Of a stretch of DNA of 64,000 nucleotides, positions 33,597-42,389 are shown piece after piece. The notes beneath the pieces were generated by a model. It ran no database searches. It saw nothing but the letters and a program-made list of their open reading frames with translations, and was not told the DNA's origin. Each line of letters starts with the position of its first letter. Position 1 is the stretch's first letter. This DNA is from Candidatus Eiseniibacteriota bacterium. GTDB taxonomy: Bacteria > Eisenbacteria > RBG-16-71-46 > CAIMUX01. Location: the NCBI GenBank assembly GCA_016712505.1, contig JADJQY010000005.1, positions 62,001 through 126,000 of the forward strand, written 5' to 3'. The position numbers and the translations under genes were made by a program.

Positions 33597-34801
33597 TGGA
33601 CGAGCTCCTGAGCAAAGAGAACCTCGAGTACCGGAAGCGGGCGCGCGAGGTGGCTGACACCGTGGTGCGGAAGGTGTCCGCCCACTACGACCGCGAGCAG
33701 ACCTACCCCTGGGAGGTGCTCGAGGCGCTCAAGAAGGCGGAATTGACCGGCGTCTGGATCCCCGAAGCGTATGGCGGACCGGGCGGCGGGCTGCTCAATC
33801 TTTGCATCGTGGTCGAAGAGCTCTCGAAGGCCTGTGGCGGAGTCGGGGTGGCCTATGCGGTCAACGCCCTCGGCTCCTTCCCCATCATCACCGGCGGCAG
33901 CGAGGAACAGAAGCAGGCCTGGCTCCCTTCGATCGCCAAGGGTGAGAAGCTGATCGCCTTCGGCCTCTCGGAAAAGGACGCCGGATCCGACGCCGGCAGC
34001 CTCGCCTGCAAGGCGATCCGCGACGGAGATCACTACGTACTCAACGGCGAGAAGAAGTGGAACACCAACGGCGGCGTGGCCCACTACTACACCGTCTACT
34101 GCCAGACCCAGCCGGACAAGGGGATCCGCGGAATTTCGGCCATCATGGTCGAGAAGGGCACGCCCGGATTCACCATTCCGAAGGTCGAGGACAAGATGGG
34201 GATCCGCTGCGTCCCGGTGGTGGAGCTGAAGTTCGAGGATGCGCGCGTCCCGGTGGCCAACCTGATCGGCAAGGAAGGGGGCGGCTTCCGCAATGCCATG
34301 TCGACCCTCGACCTCGCTCGCCCCGGCGTCGCCTCCCAGGCGGTCGGCCTCGCCGCCGGAGCCACCCGCCTGGCTTTGGAGTACGCCGCCAACCGGAAGC
34401 AGTTCGGCCAGGCGATCGTCTCCTTCCAGGCGATCCAGTTCATGCTCGCGGACATGGATTGTCAGACCGAGGTGGCGCGCCAGATGGTCTACAACGCCGC
34501 TCGGATCGTCGACCAGGCGACCGACAACCTGCGCCACCCCGAAGCGATCGCCAACGCCGGCGGCCCGGCCGGATTCTCCAAGTACTCCGCCATCTCCAAG
34601 GTCTTCGCCACCGACATGGCGATGAAGGTCACGACCGACGCGGTGCAGATCTTCGGCGGCAACGGCTACATGAAGGACTTCCCGATCGAGAAGTACATGC
34701 GCGACGCCAAGATCACCCAGATCTACGAGGGCACGAATCAGATCCAGCGTCTGGTCATCGGCCGCGCCATGCTCCGCGAGCTGGGCAACGTCGAGAAGTA
34801 A
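33596..34801 (+). CDS. Acyl-CoA dehydrogenase (short/branched-chain type)
   Basis: An FAD-dependent acyl-CoA dehydrogenase of 401 residues, normal for the family. Typical segments are KLIAFGLSEKDAGSDAGSL, WNTNGGVAHYYTVYCQ, KMGIRCVPVVELKFEDARVP, RKQFGQAIVSFQAIQFMLA and the glutamate-bearing YEGTNQIQRLVIGR. The last motif fits the butyryl/isobutyryl/isovaleryl group. GGAGGG lies just before ATG 33596, which shares a base with the stop of the LeuA-like gene. Electrons would go to ETF and the ETF-QO at 40 kb. Confidence 0.9.
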   Translation: MDELLSKENLEYRKRAREVADTVVRKVSAHYDREQTYPWEVLEALKKAELTGVWIPEAYGGPGGGLLNLCIVVEELSKACGGVGVAYAVNALGSFPIITGGSEEQKQAWLPSIAKGEKLIAFGLSEKDAGSDAGSLACKAIRDGDHYVLNGEKKWNTNGGVAHYYTVYCQTQPDKGIRGISAIMVEKGTPGFTIPKVEDKMGIRCVPVVELKFEDARVPVANLIGKEGGGFRNAMSTLDLARPGVASQAVGLAAGATRLALEYAANRKQFGQAIVSFQAIQFMLADMDCQTEVARQMVYNAARIVDQATDNLRHPEAIANAGGPAGFSKYSAISKVFATDMAMKVTTDAVQIFGGNGYMKDFPIEKYMRDAKITQIYEGTNQIQRLVIGRAMLRELGNVEK

Positions 34802-34847
34802 CCGGCGCCCAGTTCCCCGGAGCGCCGGCACACAGGATCCTCACGCA

Positions 34848-34881
34848 AACCCGCCGTCGCCCTTCGGGGAGGCGGCGGGTT
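34848..34881. terminator. Hairpin between convergent genes
   Basis: A 9-bp stem AACCCGCCG/CGGCGGGTT with a GC-rich inner part lies between the acyl-CoA dehydrogenase and the HTH gene. It is followed by TCC on one side and TTT on the other, so it could serve both strands. A smaller hairpin CCGGCGC/GCGCCGG precedes it at 34803-34828. Confidence 0.65.
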
Positions 34882-34891
34882 CCTTCGTCGG

Positions 34892-35377
34892 TTACGCGGA
34901 CCGCGGGCGCACGACCAGTTCGACTTCGCAGTCCAGCACCTGCAACAGCCGCAGCATCTGATCGACCGACTTCCGGTAGTTCGTCTGATCGAGCAAACGA
35001 TAGAGCTGCGCTGGAGATGTCCCGAGACGGCGAATGATCTCTCGTTTGGCCAGCGGGCTCTGGTCGATCCGTTGCTGCACTTCGACCGTGAGCCGATAGA
35101 GCAGCAGATTGCGCATGTAGACTGGATCCTGGTTGTACTCGAGCACCTGCTCGATGTGAACCAGCCCCGATCGACCAGAGGCGAGAGCGTAGCTGAAGGC
35201 CTCCCGGCCGAGTTCCGGGTCGATCTCCACGGACACGACCGCGTCCTGCGCGGTCGGAGAAGGCTCGGAACGCACGTATGGGAACGCATAGCGCTCCCGC
35301 GCGGTCTCGACTTCGAACGACCGCTTCCGATTGTTGGGTCGAACCGAGCGAATCTTCAAGGCAACCCCTCCGAGCAT
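34892..35377 (-). CDS. Helix-turn-helix protein paired with a DUF4160-like gene
   Basis: A 161-residue protein from ATG 35377. The N-terminal ~90 residues form a beta-rich domain beginning KIRSVRPNNRKRSFEVETA, with a conserved-looking GLVHIEQVLEYNQDP. The C-terminal ~65 residues form a helix-turn-helix: AKREIIRRLGTSPAQLYRLL then SVDQMLRLLQVLDCEVEL. TTG 35359 has a better Shine-Dalgarno (GGAGGGG) and would give 155 residues. ATG 35377 shares a base with the upstream stop (TAATG). By layout it could be the antitoxin or regulator of the 57-residue partner; I do not know a defined function. Confidence 0.65.
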   Translation of the reverse strand: MLGGVALKIRSVRPNNRKRSFEVETARERYAFPYVRSEPSPTAQDAVVSVEIDPELGREAFSYALASGRSGLVHIEQVLEYNQDPVYMRNLLLYRLTVEVQQRIDQSPLAKREIIRRLGTSPAQLYRLLDQTNYRKSVDQMLRLLQVLDCEVELVVRPRSA

Positions 35378-35550
35378 TACTCGACCAAGATCCGTCGCAC
35401 GCGCCGCGAGGGCCGCCCGAGCATCGACTGGTGGGTTTCGAGGTCCCACTTCGTGACCAGCCGACCGTCCTGGTACACGCGCACGTGGCGCGGCGAGTGG
35501 TCGCCCCGCCGGGCCAGGACGACTAACCCTCCACGACGGATCTTGGCCAC
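35377..35550 (-). CDS. 57-residue DUF4160-like small protein
   Basis: A small gene starting at GTG 35550 and ending at TAA 35377-35379. The product begins VAKIRRGGLVVLARRGDHSP and continues RHVRVYQDGRLVTKWDLET, a compact beta-rich shape with an HSPRHV segment reminiscent of the DUF4160 DHxPxH motif. It ends with SRRVRRILVE. It overlaps the HTH gene by one base, so the pair is one unit. DUF4160 and DUF2442-type pairs resemble toxin-antitoxin cassettes, but toxicity is not shown. Its 57 residues fall below many gene-calling cut-offs. Confidence 0.7.
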   Translation of the reverse strand: MAKIRRGGLVVLARRGDHSPRHVRVYQDGRLVTKWDLETHQSMLGRPSRRVRRILVE

Positions 35551-35734
35551 ACCAAAGCGCTACCTTCCAGGGTAGCATTTTAGGCTCATGGTTGCCCGGA
35601 CCGACACCGGGAAGACACACCACCCAGCGACGACTGCGGACGTCGAGAGGGCGTCGGGAAAGAGTAGGTAGACAATCGTGGTGCCTTCGACGCGGCGGCA
35701 AGGGCTACCGCCAGGTCCGAGGGCCACCCGAGCA

Positions 35735-36652
35735 TCAGCCGAACCGCACCGAACGCTTGGTGAAGGCGCCGTCGTTCCACCAGCCGTGGATCGGGAAGGT
35801 GACGTCGTGTGCGCCCGGGGCGGCGGCGCCGGCGGCGACGAGGAGGGGCGCGTAGTGTTCCCAGGTGGGAAGCGCCATGCGGACGCCGGGGGCGCGGGTC
35901 TGGAAGTCGACCAGGGCGTCGAGGTCGAACCGGAGGAGTGACGACTCGGCCCATTGATCGAAGTCGCGCGCCCAGTCGGGGACTCCAGCAGTGAAGGCAT
36001 AGCGCATGTTGTGGGTGAGGAATCCGCTGCCGAAGATCAGGACTCCCTCGTCGCGCAGCGGCGCGAGCACCTGTCCGAGACGCAGGAGGGCCTTCGGATC
36101 GAGGCCGGGGATCGAGAGCTGCAAGACCGGCACGTCCGCCTCCGGATACATGGCGACGAGCGGGACGTACGCGCCGTGGTCGAGCCCCCGGGTCGGATCT
36201 TCCCCCACCGGCATCTCGGCCGCGGTGAGCAGAGCGCGCACCCGCGCGGCGAGCGCCGGCGCCCCAGGAGCGGGATAGCGGGTCTGGTAGTAACGATCCG
36301 GGAAGCCGTAGAAGTCGTAGACCAGAGGTACCGGGGTCGTGGCCCCGACCGTCGCCGGCCGTTCCTCCCAGTGAGCAGAGATCATGAGCACGCTCCGCGG
36401 GCGCGGCATCGCGGCGGCCCAGGCGGCCAGCTCCCCCATCCAGATTGGGTCGTCGAGCAGGATCGGCGCACCGTGGGCGGCAAAAATGACCGGGGTGCGG
36501 CCGAGATCGCGGCTGGAGGTGGTCGACTCCTCCCCGGTCGATCGTGGCATCTCGTTCCCCTTCTGGCTCTGCGCCTCGTTCCTGGCCTGGGCGGCGATCG
36601 CGGCGATCAGCGGCATGGCCGCGATCATCCGCATGGCGTGTCTCCGGTTCAT
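35735..36652 (-). CDS. Class III extradiol dioxygenase (4,5-DOPA dioxygenase/YgiD family)
   Basis: A 305-residue LigB-type dioxygenase. The ligand histidines lie in VIFAAHGAPILLD, LMISAHWEERPA, RGLDHGAYVPLVAMYP and IFGSGFLTHNMRYAF. The end carries WEHYAPLLVAAGAA. An N-terminal MNRRHAMRMIAAMPLIAAIA stretch could be an export signal, unusual for the family; a later start near residue 35 (MPRSTGEE) would remove it. The natural substrate of bacterial members is uncertain. No catabolic neighbours are seen. Confidence 0.8.
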   Translation of the reverse strand: MNRRHAMRMIAAMPLIAAIAAQARNEAQSQKGNEMPRSTGEESTTSSRDLGRTPVIFAAHGAPILLDDPIWMGELAAWAAAMPRPRSVLMISAHWEERPATVGATTPVPLVYDFYGFPDRYYQTRYPAPGAPALAARVRALLTAAEMPVGEDPTRGLDHGAYVPLVAMYPEADVPVLQLSIPGLDPKALLRLGQVLAPLRDEGVLIFGSGFLTHNMRYAFTAGVPDWARDFDQWAESSLLRFDLDALVDFQTRAPGVRMALPTWEHYAPLLVAAGAAAPGAHDVTFPIHGWWNDGAFTKRSVRFG

Positions 36653-36753
36653 CCAAATCCTCCCGTCGGGCGGTCCGGAACGTGGTTACCCCGGCCGGCG
36701 GCGTCCGTTCCCCGAGAACGCCTCGCGCGGGACGGGGCAACTCTAGCCCGGAG

Positions 36754-37164
36754 TCAGGGGTGGCTGGGATCGAGAATCTCGAGGTCGGCAAAGGAGGTTC
36801 GATAGAACCCGCGATCGCGCGTCAGGAGGCGGCCGGCGCGCGCCAGGGCGTGGGCGCCGATCAGGAAGTCCGGCAGGATGCGGTCTCGCTTTCCTCCGCG
36901 CTTCCGGTAGCGGAGAAAGGCCTGGCCGGCGGAAAAGCAGGCTTCCGCGCCGAGCGGCTCGACCCCGATCTGGAGCCTCCCGAGGGTCGCCTCGAGTAGG
37001 TCCGGATCGCGGAAGTAGCGCGAAAGTTCCGCCAGCACGATCTCGCAGATGATCAGCCGCCCGCGACGTTGACAGCCCTCGAGCGCGGCGCGGGAAGATG
37101 CCCCATGGCGAGCATCCGCGGCGAAGACGTCGAGCAGGACGTTCGCGTCGACCGCGGTGATCAC
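36754..37164 (-). CDS. vapC: PIN-domain toxin (VapC-type)
   Basis: A 136-residue PIN-domain RNase of VapC toxins. The acidic residues are visible: VDANVLLDVF near the N-terminus, EIVLAELSRYF, PDFLIGAHALARAG and TRDRGFYRTSF. GTG 37164 overlaps the antitoxin stop as GTGA, the usual toxin-antitoxin arrangement. It would cleave a specific RNA when free of its antitoxin. Confidence 0.88.
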   Translation of the reverse strand: MITAVDANVLLDVFAADARHGASSRAALEGCQRRGRLIICEIVLAELSRYFRDPDLLEATLGRLQIGVEPLGAEACFSAGQAFLRYRKRGGKRDRILPDFLIGAHALARAGRLLTRDRGFYRTSFADLEILDPSHP

Positions 37165-37409
37165 CGGCCGCGCATCTCCTCGATGTCCCGATCCACGTCG
37201 GTCACCTTCCGGCGCAGAACGCCCCACACCTTGCCCCAGACATCGTCTCGGGATGGTTCCTCCGGCTGGAGTGGACGGACCAGCAACCGGCCCTTCTCCT
37301 CCAGGAACTCGACGTCGGTATTGGGCAATAGCCCGAACCGCTCACGCAGTTCCTTGGGGATGACCACCTGCCCACGCTCCCCGATGCGCATCTTGAAGGA
37401 TGGTTTCAT
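37161..37409 (-). CDS. vapB: AbrB/MazE-fold antitoxin (VapB-type)
   Basis: An 82-residue AbrB-type DNA-binding protein: KMRIGERGQVVIPKELRERF followed by LLPNTDVEFLEEKGRLLVRP. The C-terminal half is polar and would bind the toxin. ATG 37409 lies about ten bases downstream of a TATATT -10-like sequence, so the mRNA may be nearly leaderless. It is probably autoregulated through the palindrome next to it. Confidence 0.88.
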   Translation of the reverse strand: MKPSFKMRIGERGQVVIPKELRERFGLLPNTDVEFLEEKGRLLVRPLQPEEPSRDDVWGKVWGVLRRKVTDVDRDIEEMRGR

Positions 37410-37440
37410 ACTTTGAATATATACTCATACTTCAGGTATG
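37407..37440 (-). promoter_or_regulatory. VapBC promoter/operator candidate
   Basis: An AT-rich island in otherwise GC-rich DNA. It contains the palindrome CATAC-TTCAG-GTATG (37426-37440), a further CATAC at 37407-37411 and TATATT in between. It overlaps the last codons of the upstream membrane transporter gene. Confidence 0.6.
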
Positions 37441-38777
37441 TCAACGGTCCCACGGGGGTCGCGCGCGGCGGTCGGCGGCATATCGCGGAGGCGCAGCCCG
37501 GCGCGGATCGAGCGGGTGCGGTAGTGAAGCCAGGCGAGCATGGCCAGGTTGCCCAGACCGAGGCCGGCCACCCCGATGTACAGCCCGAGTGAGCGTTGGA
37601 GGCCGATCCCGGCGGCGAGCACGAGCCCGGAGGCGACGACCGAGAGTGTGACTGCCTCGGGGATGGCGCGGGTCTGACGATGCGCGGTGAGGAGCCCGGT
37701 GTACCAGCTCTGGACGACCGCGAGGCAGGTGGCGGGCAGGGCAAGCCACCAGGCATTCGCGGCCATGCCGGCCAGGGCTGGGGCCAGGCCGCTGACCGAG
37801 GCGAAGTAGAGGCCGGCCAGCGGGGTCGCGACCATGATCAGGTGAATGACGAAGGTGAGGCCGGAGAGGCGAAACATGAAGTGCCTGAGTGCTCGCGGCG
37901 CGCCGGGGCGTTCGAGGGTCGAGACCACCACCTCGTTGAAGGCGATCCCGACCGAACGGAGGGTGAATCCGATTCCGGTCACCACCGGCCAGACGGCGAG
38001 CGATTCGAGCGGGCGGGGCATCCGGGTCAGCGACGCGGCCATGATCGGCGTGATCACCAGGTGGATGAGCGAGGTGAGAGCCAGCGGCGTGTAGAAGGCG
38101 ACGAAGCGGGCGAAGGAGAGGGCCTCCCCTTCCGCCGGAACCGCGCGGAGACGACGGATCGAAGGGCGGGCCACCACCCCGGCAAAGATCGCCTCGGAAA
38201 GGACGCCGAAGGCCACGGCCCCGGAGGCCACCGCGATGCCCGGCAGCTCGCGATGGAAGAGACCGAAGGTGAGCACCGAGGCGAGCGCCCCGAGCCGCAC
38301 CAGGGTCCCGAGCCCGACGAATCGCGAGCGTCCGTCGCGGATCATCACGCCGTGATTGAACCGACGGTACGCGATCGACCAGGTCCAAGGGAGCATCAAG
38401 CGCAGGCCGAGGCGCGCCGGCTCGACCACCTCGGGTGGTGGCTTGACGATCGTGAGCACCACCAGCTCGAACAGCGGCGTGAAGGCGAGCAGCGCATGGA
38501 GCGCGGTGAGTGCCGCGACGGAGATCATCATGAAGCGACGGATCAGGTGGTACGCTCGGCCATCCCGCGCCAACGCGGTGGCCGCGGCGAGAAGCATGAT
38601 GATCGGGGACTCGATCAGCATCGAGAGCGGAAAGACCACCCCGCCGTAGGCCGCAAGATGGATCTCCGGTTGGGCCAATCGCGCCACGACCGCGCTGACC
38701 AGAGGAAGCTCGAGCCCCATGAGGACCCAGCTCATGGCAAGGGGGGCCCAGATGGAGCGGATCTGGGAGAGGGTCAT
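37425..38777 (-). CDS. MATE/MVF-superfamily membrane transporter
   Basis: A 450-residue polytopic protein with about twelve hydrophobic segments. From ATG 38777 it begins MTLSQIRSIWAPLAMSWVLM, with PLVSAVVARLAQPE and WTWSIAYRRFNHGVMIRDG in the first half. The pseudo-symmetric second half starts near VAFYTPLALTSLIHLVITPI. This fits the MATE/ANKH-like group of multidrug or phosphate exporters; substrate unknown. The stretch upstream of ATG 38777 is proline-rich and poorly coding, so I left it out. The gene ends 16 bases before the VapB start. Confidence 0.75.
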   Translation of the reverse strand: MTLSQIRSIWAPLAMSWVLMGLELPLVSAVVARLAQPEIHLAAYGGVVFPLSMLIESPIIMLLAAATALARDGRAYHLIRRFMMISVAALTALHALLAFTPLFELVVLTIVKPPPEVVEPARLGLRLMLPWTWSIAYRRFNHGVMIRDGRSRFVGLGTLVRLGALASVLTFGLFHRELPGIAVASGAVAFGVLSEAIFAGVVARPSIRRLRAVPAEGEALSFARFVAFYTPLALTSLIHLVITPIMAASLTRMPRPLESLAVWPVVTGIGFTLRSVGIAFNEVVVSTLERPGAPRALRHFMFRLSGLTFVIHLIMVATPLAGLYFASVSGLAPALAGMAANAWWLALPATCLAVVQSWYTGLLTAHRQTRAIPEAVTLSVVASGLVLAAGIGLQRSLGLYIGVAGLGLGNLAMLAWLHYRTRSIRAGLRLRDMPPTAARDPRGTVDIPEV

Positions 38778-38911
38778 CGCGGGGGACTTCCGGCGGTCGA
38801 TCCGGAACCGGCGGCGGTGGAGATGGAGAGAGTTGGGGGTTCGGGTTTGGGCATGGGGCGGGGGGGTCGGGAAGGCGGAGGGCGGCGGCGGACGCGGGGC
38901 GTCCACCGCGG

Positions 38912-39436
38912 TTACAACGCGATTCCGGACTTGGCTTCCTTCTGGAGCTGCTTCAGCTTCTTCATGATGAGCGCGCGCTTGATCGGGCTCAGATAGTCGA
39001 CGAAGAGCTTGCCCTCGAGGTGATCGATTTCGTGCTGCAGCACCCGCCCCCAGAGGCGGTGGAACTCTTCCTCCCGGGTGGCGCCGGTCTCGTCCTGGAA
39101 GCGGACGCGCACCGCTTCGGGGCGCACCAATTCGGCCGAAAGCCCGGGCACCGAAAGACAGCCTTCGTCGTAACTCAGCTCCCCCCAGGCTTCGAGGATC
39201 ACCGGGTTGATGAAGACCCGGCCGCCCGCGCCGCCGTCCTTGTGCGAGGCGTCGGCGACCAGCATCCGGATCGAGCGCCCGACCTGCGGGGCGGCCAGCC
39301 CGACGCCATCCGCGTCGTACATCGTCTCCAGCATGTCACGCGCGAGCAGCTGGATTTCCTCGCTCACCTCCGGGACTTCCACCGACTTTCGGCGAAGAAC
39401 CGGATCTCCGTAGAGCCGGATCGGTAGCAGCGCCAT
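38912..39436 (-). CDS. def: Peptide deformylase
   Basis: Removes the formyl group from nascent proteins. The three motifs are present: VGLAAPQVG, EGCLSVPG with the metal-binding Cys, and QHEIDHLEGKLFVD with both His and the catalytic Glu. ATG 39436 is preceded by GGAGG, which favours it over the upstream Met. The 174 residues match the family. Confidence 0.96.
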   Translation of the reverse strand: MALLPIRLYGDPVLRRKSVEVPEVSEEIQLLARDMLETMYDADGVGLAAPQVGRSIRMLVADASHKDGGAGGRVFINPVILEAWGELSYDEGCLSVPGLSAELVRPEAVRVRFQDETGATREEEFHRLWGRVLQHEIDHLEGKLFVDYLSPIKRALIMKKLKQLQKEAKSGIAL

Positions 39437-39583
39437 CTGAACTCCTCCCATGCCTCAACCCGGCAGTCTACCACGGCGACGGGCGGTGGGCATCCGCGCG
39501 GTGGACGCGAATCGGGGCCGCCCCACTGGGGCAGCCCCGCATCGATCTCGGCCCTTCCCGATCGCGGCCGCCAAGCCACGCGG

Positions 39584-39910
39584 TCAGCTCAGGGATTCGA
39601 CCATCACGACGCGGCCGTTCCGATCCGCGCAGAGGAACTTGTACTCGAGTCCCCGGTGCTCCACCGTGACCTCGATCGCGCTGTCGAAGGTGCGAGCCGT
39701 GCTCGTCAGGTTGTCCGCCCGCATGACGGTCACCGCTGTGCCGAAGTCGAGCGCCGCATCGGCCAACACGCGCTGGACCCGCCCGTAGACCTTGATCTGT
39801 TCATTCGCTTCCGCGAACGCGTTGCGGATCTGGGACGCCTCGACGGGGGCCGCTTCCCGCCGACCGACCACCTTCAGATTGGCATCCCAACCCGGATTGA
39901 AATCGAGCAT
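39584..39910 (-). CDS. Hypothetical 108-residue protein
   Basis: I do not recognise this protein. It starts MLDFNPGWDANLKVVGRREA and has a helical stretch VEASQIRNAFAEANEQIKVY. Strands follow (TVMRADNLTSTARTFDSA, IEVTVEHRGLEYKFLCADRN). No signal peptide or membrane helix is seen. The codon use is like its neighbours. It lies 63 bases after the start of ETF-QO and may be a separate unit. Confidence 0.5.
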   Translation of the reverse strand: MLDFNPGWDANLKVVGRREAAPVEASQIRNAFAEANEQIKVYGRVQRVLADAALDFGTAVTVMRADNLTSTARTFDSAIEVTVEHRGLEYKFLCADRNGRVVMVESLS

Positions 39911-39973
39911 GCTGATCTCCTTTTCTCCAGCCCACCAGAGGCCGGTTCACGCGACTTATCGGAGGTCCGCGGA

Positions 39974-41644
39974 CTAAAGGTTCGTGTAAACCGGGCCTTC
40001 TCCCCCCTGCGGAGGGACCCAGGTGATCACCTGATACGGATCCATGATGTCACAGGTTTTGCAGTGTACGCAGTTCGACGCATTGATCTGAAGCTTCTTT
40101 CCGCCCCGCTCCTCGTCCGGGACCATCTCGTAGACCGCGGCCGGACAGAAGTACTGGCAGGGGTTGCCGTACTCCTCGGCGCAGCGGGTGCGACAGAGGT
40201 CGAGGTCGGAAACCACCAGGTGGCAGGGCTGATCTTCCTCGTGCTTCGTCCCGGAGTGGAAGACGTCGGTCAGGCGGGAGAAGGTGATCTGATCGTCCGG
40301 CTTCCAATCGATCGGTTCGGCTGCAAGCCCAGCGGACCGTAGTTGAGACCGCTTGAGCATGTGGGTGTGGTCCGGATTGACCTTCGGGTTCACGAAGGGA
40401 GCTGCCCCCCCCAGCACCATCTGCATGCCGGTCGAGAGCATCCCGGCGTAGAGCCCGCCGGCGAACCCCTGGCGGAAGTTCCGGCAGCCGTACAGTTCCC
40501 TTCCGACCCAACTCTGCTCGATTCGTCGCTCGTACGCGGAGAGGGCCCGGGCGCTGGTGTCTCCGGCGATCAGCGCCTCATGGATCGTCTCGGCCGCGAG
40601 CATGCCGGTCTTGAGCGCGAGGTGGACCCCCTTCAGGCGCTGGGCGTTCAGATAGCCGCCGGCGTCGCCGGCCAGGAGCAGCCCATCGGCGTATGGGCGC
40701 GGGAGCGAGTGCCAGCCCCCTTCGGTGATCGCCTTGGCGCCGTAGCCCACCATCTTGCCCCCTTCGAGCAGCGGGCGAATGGCCGGATGGAGCTTGAACT
40801 GCTGAAAGAGGGTGTGCGGCGAGGTGAAGGGACTCCGGTAGTCGCACCCGACCACCAGCCCGAGGGAGAGCAGGTTGCTTCCCATGGTGTAGACCCAGGT
40901 GCCGCCGTAGGTGTGGGGATCGAGCGGATACCCCATGGTGTGGATCACCTTCCCCTTGTCGGTGCGACCGGCGGGGACCTCCCACACTTCCTTGACTGCG
41001 GTGCCGTAGATCTGCGGGTTCTTCCCCGCATCGAGCTTGAGCCGCGGAACGAGCGACTTGGTCAAACTGCCCCGCACTCCCTCGCAGAGCACCGTGACCT
41101 TCGCCGTGATGTCGATTCCCGGTTCGAAGTTGCGCTTCGGCTCCCCGGAGCGATTGAGGCCACGATCGCCGGTGCGCACGCCCAGCACCCGGTCCCCGTC
41201 GAGCAGCATCTCCTGCCCGGAAAACCCGGGGAAGATGTCGACCCCGTCCGCCTCCACCAGGTCGCCGAGCCAGCGGGTGAACTTGTTCAGGCTGATGATG
41301 TGATTGCCGTGGTTCTGCAGCATCGGAGGGGTGAACGGAAAGCGGATCGACTTCGATTCGGTCAGGAAGAGGAGATCCTCCTCTTCGACCTCCTTTTCGA
41401 TCGGACAGCCCTGGGCGCGGTAGTCCGGGATCAACTCCGCGATGCCGCGGGGATCGATCACCGCCCCGGAGAGCTGGTGGTTTCCCAGCGCCCCCCCCTT
41501 TTCGATCAGCGCGATCGAAAGGTCTCCACCCGGGACCGGCGTCTGCTTGAGCAGGCGCCTCAGGTGGTACGCGGCGGCCAGCCCGGCGGGCCCGCCCCCG
41601 ACGATCAGGACATCCACCTCGAGAGTTTCGCGCTCGCTCGCCAT
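39974..41644 (-). CDS. Electron transfer flavoprotein-ubiquinone oxidoreductase
   Basis: Passes electrons from ETF to quinone in the inner membrane. The N-terminal FAD fold has DVLIVGGGPAGLAAAYHLRR. GVRTGDRGLNRSGEPKRNFE and the membrane-associated GDAGGYLNAQRLKGVHLALK segment fit ETF-QO. The C-terminal ferredoxin-like domain binds one 4Fe-4S through NASNCVHCKTCDIMDP and an upstream Cys in YGNPCQYFCPA. The 556 residues are normal. It starts directly next to the LON-domain gene stop. It serves the acyl-CoA dehydrogenases of the window. Confidence 0.94.
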   Translation of the reverse strand: MASERETLEVDVLIVGGGPAGLAAAYHLRRLLKQTPVPGGDLSIALIEKGGALGNHQLSGAVIDPRGIAELIPDYRAQGCPIEKEVEEEDLLFLTESKSIRFPFTPPMLQNHGNHIISLNKFTRWLGDLVEADGVDIFPGFSGQEMLLDGDRVLGVRTGDRGLNRSGEPKRNFEPGIDITAKVTVLCEGVRGSLTKSLVPRLKLDAGKNPQIYGTAVKEVWEVPAGRTDKGKVIHTMGYPLDPHTYGGTWVYTMGSNLLSLGLVVGCDYRSPFTSPHTLFQQFKLHPAIRPLLEGGKMVGYGAKAITEGGWHSLPRPYADGLLLAGDAGGYLNAQRLKGVHLALKTGMLAAETIHEALIAGDTSARALSAYERRIEQSWVGRELYGCRNFRQGFAGGLYAGMLSTGMQMVLGGAAPFVNPKVNPDHTHMLKRSQLRSAGLAAEPIDWKPDDQITFSRLTDVFHSGTKHEEDQPCHLVVSDLDLCRTRCAEEYGNPCQYFCPAAVYEMVPDEERGGKKLQINASNCVHCKTCDIMDPYQVITWVPPQGGEGPVYTNL

Positions 41645-42383
41645 CTAGTCCCTCGTCTCGGCTTTGCCGTTCCGCTTCACGTAGCCCACGTTTCGCATCT
41701 GCGTGTCCAGGCGAGACCGCAAGCGCGCGAGGTACGAGAGCAGGAAATGCTCCCGCATCGACTCCGACTGGAGTTCGAGCAGCCCCTGCCGCTCCCCCGG
41801 CCCCATCTGGATCCGGGCCGCCAGCGAGAAGGTGTACCCCGCCTCGAGCTCGATCTCGTCTTCGGAGTCAGAGAGGTTGGGGGCGTCACCCAGCGATCGC
41901 ACCACGGTCCGCTGCAGCCGCCGACACTCGTGGTAGAGCTGCAGCAGCATCTCCCCCGCGCCCGGTTCCTGATCCGCGGTCGGGGAGCCGGCATGCAGGT
42001 CCCGGCCGAACGGCTCGTTCGGCCCGGTTTCATCTCGCCCCTCCAGACCCATCCCGTCCTCGACCAGCTCCACCCGCCCCTCGAGATAGCCATCGGCATG
42101 TTCGCGCACCGCCCGCACCCGGATCCGATCTCCGCCCACGGTCATGATGTCGCGCCGACCGTCGGAGTACCGCTGCAGGGGTCTGCTCGATCCACGCTTC
42201 GCAACCGATCTCCGCCAGGCCCGCGTCCCGGGCCAGCACGACGCCGAAGGGGATCGACTCCCGTTCGCAGCGCTCGGTCATGGCCCGGTAGCGCGGTTCG
42301 AAGATGTGCAGCGGGAGCTGCTCCCGGGGGAACAGCACCAGCCCCAGCGGAAAGAGCGGCGCCCAGCGCTCCGAGCCCGCCAT
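41645..42383 (-). CDS. LON-substrate-binding (Lon N-terminal-like) domain protein, frameshifted
   Basis: The first frame, from ATG 42383, gives MAGSERWAPLFPLGLVLFPR and LPLHIFEPRYRAMTERCERE, the start of a LON_substr_bdg domain. Near 42176 the frame breaks after AWIEQTP; another frame then reads LQRYSDGRRDIMTVGGDRIRV and continues as the rest of the domain to 41645. One base extra, or two missing, in the run around CAGACCCCTG would join them. The product of about 245 residues would lack the ATPase and protease parts of Lon. Such standalone proteins are found in many bacteria and bind proteins in an unknown role. The break may be an assembly error. Confidence 0.72.
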
Positions 42384-42389
42384 CGTCGC

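Noticed and set aside
38778..38906. N-terminal extension of the MATE-like protein
   Set aside because: The segment is Pro/His/Arg rich and precedes a normal start with a membrane helix.
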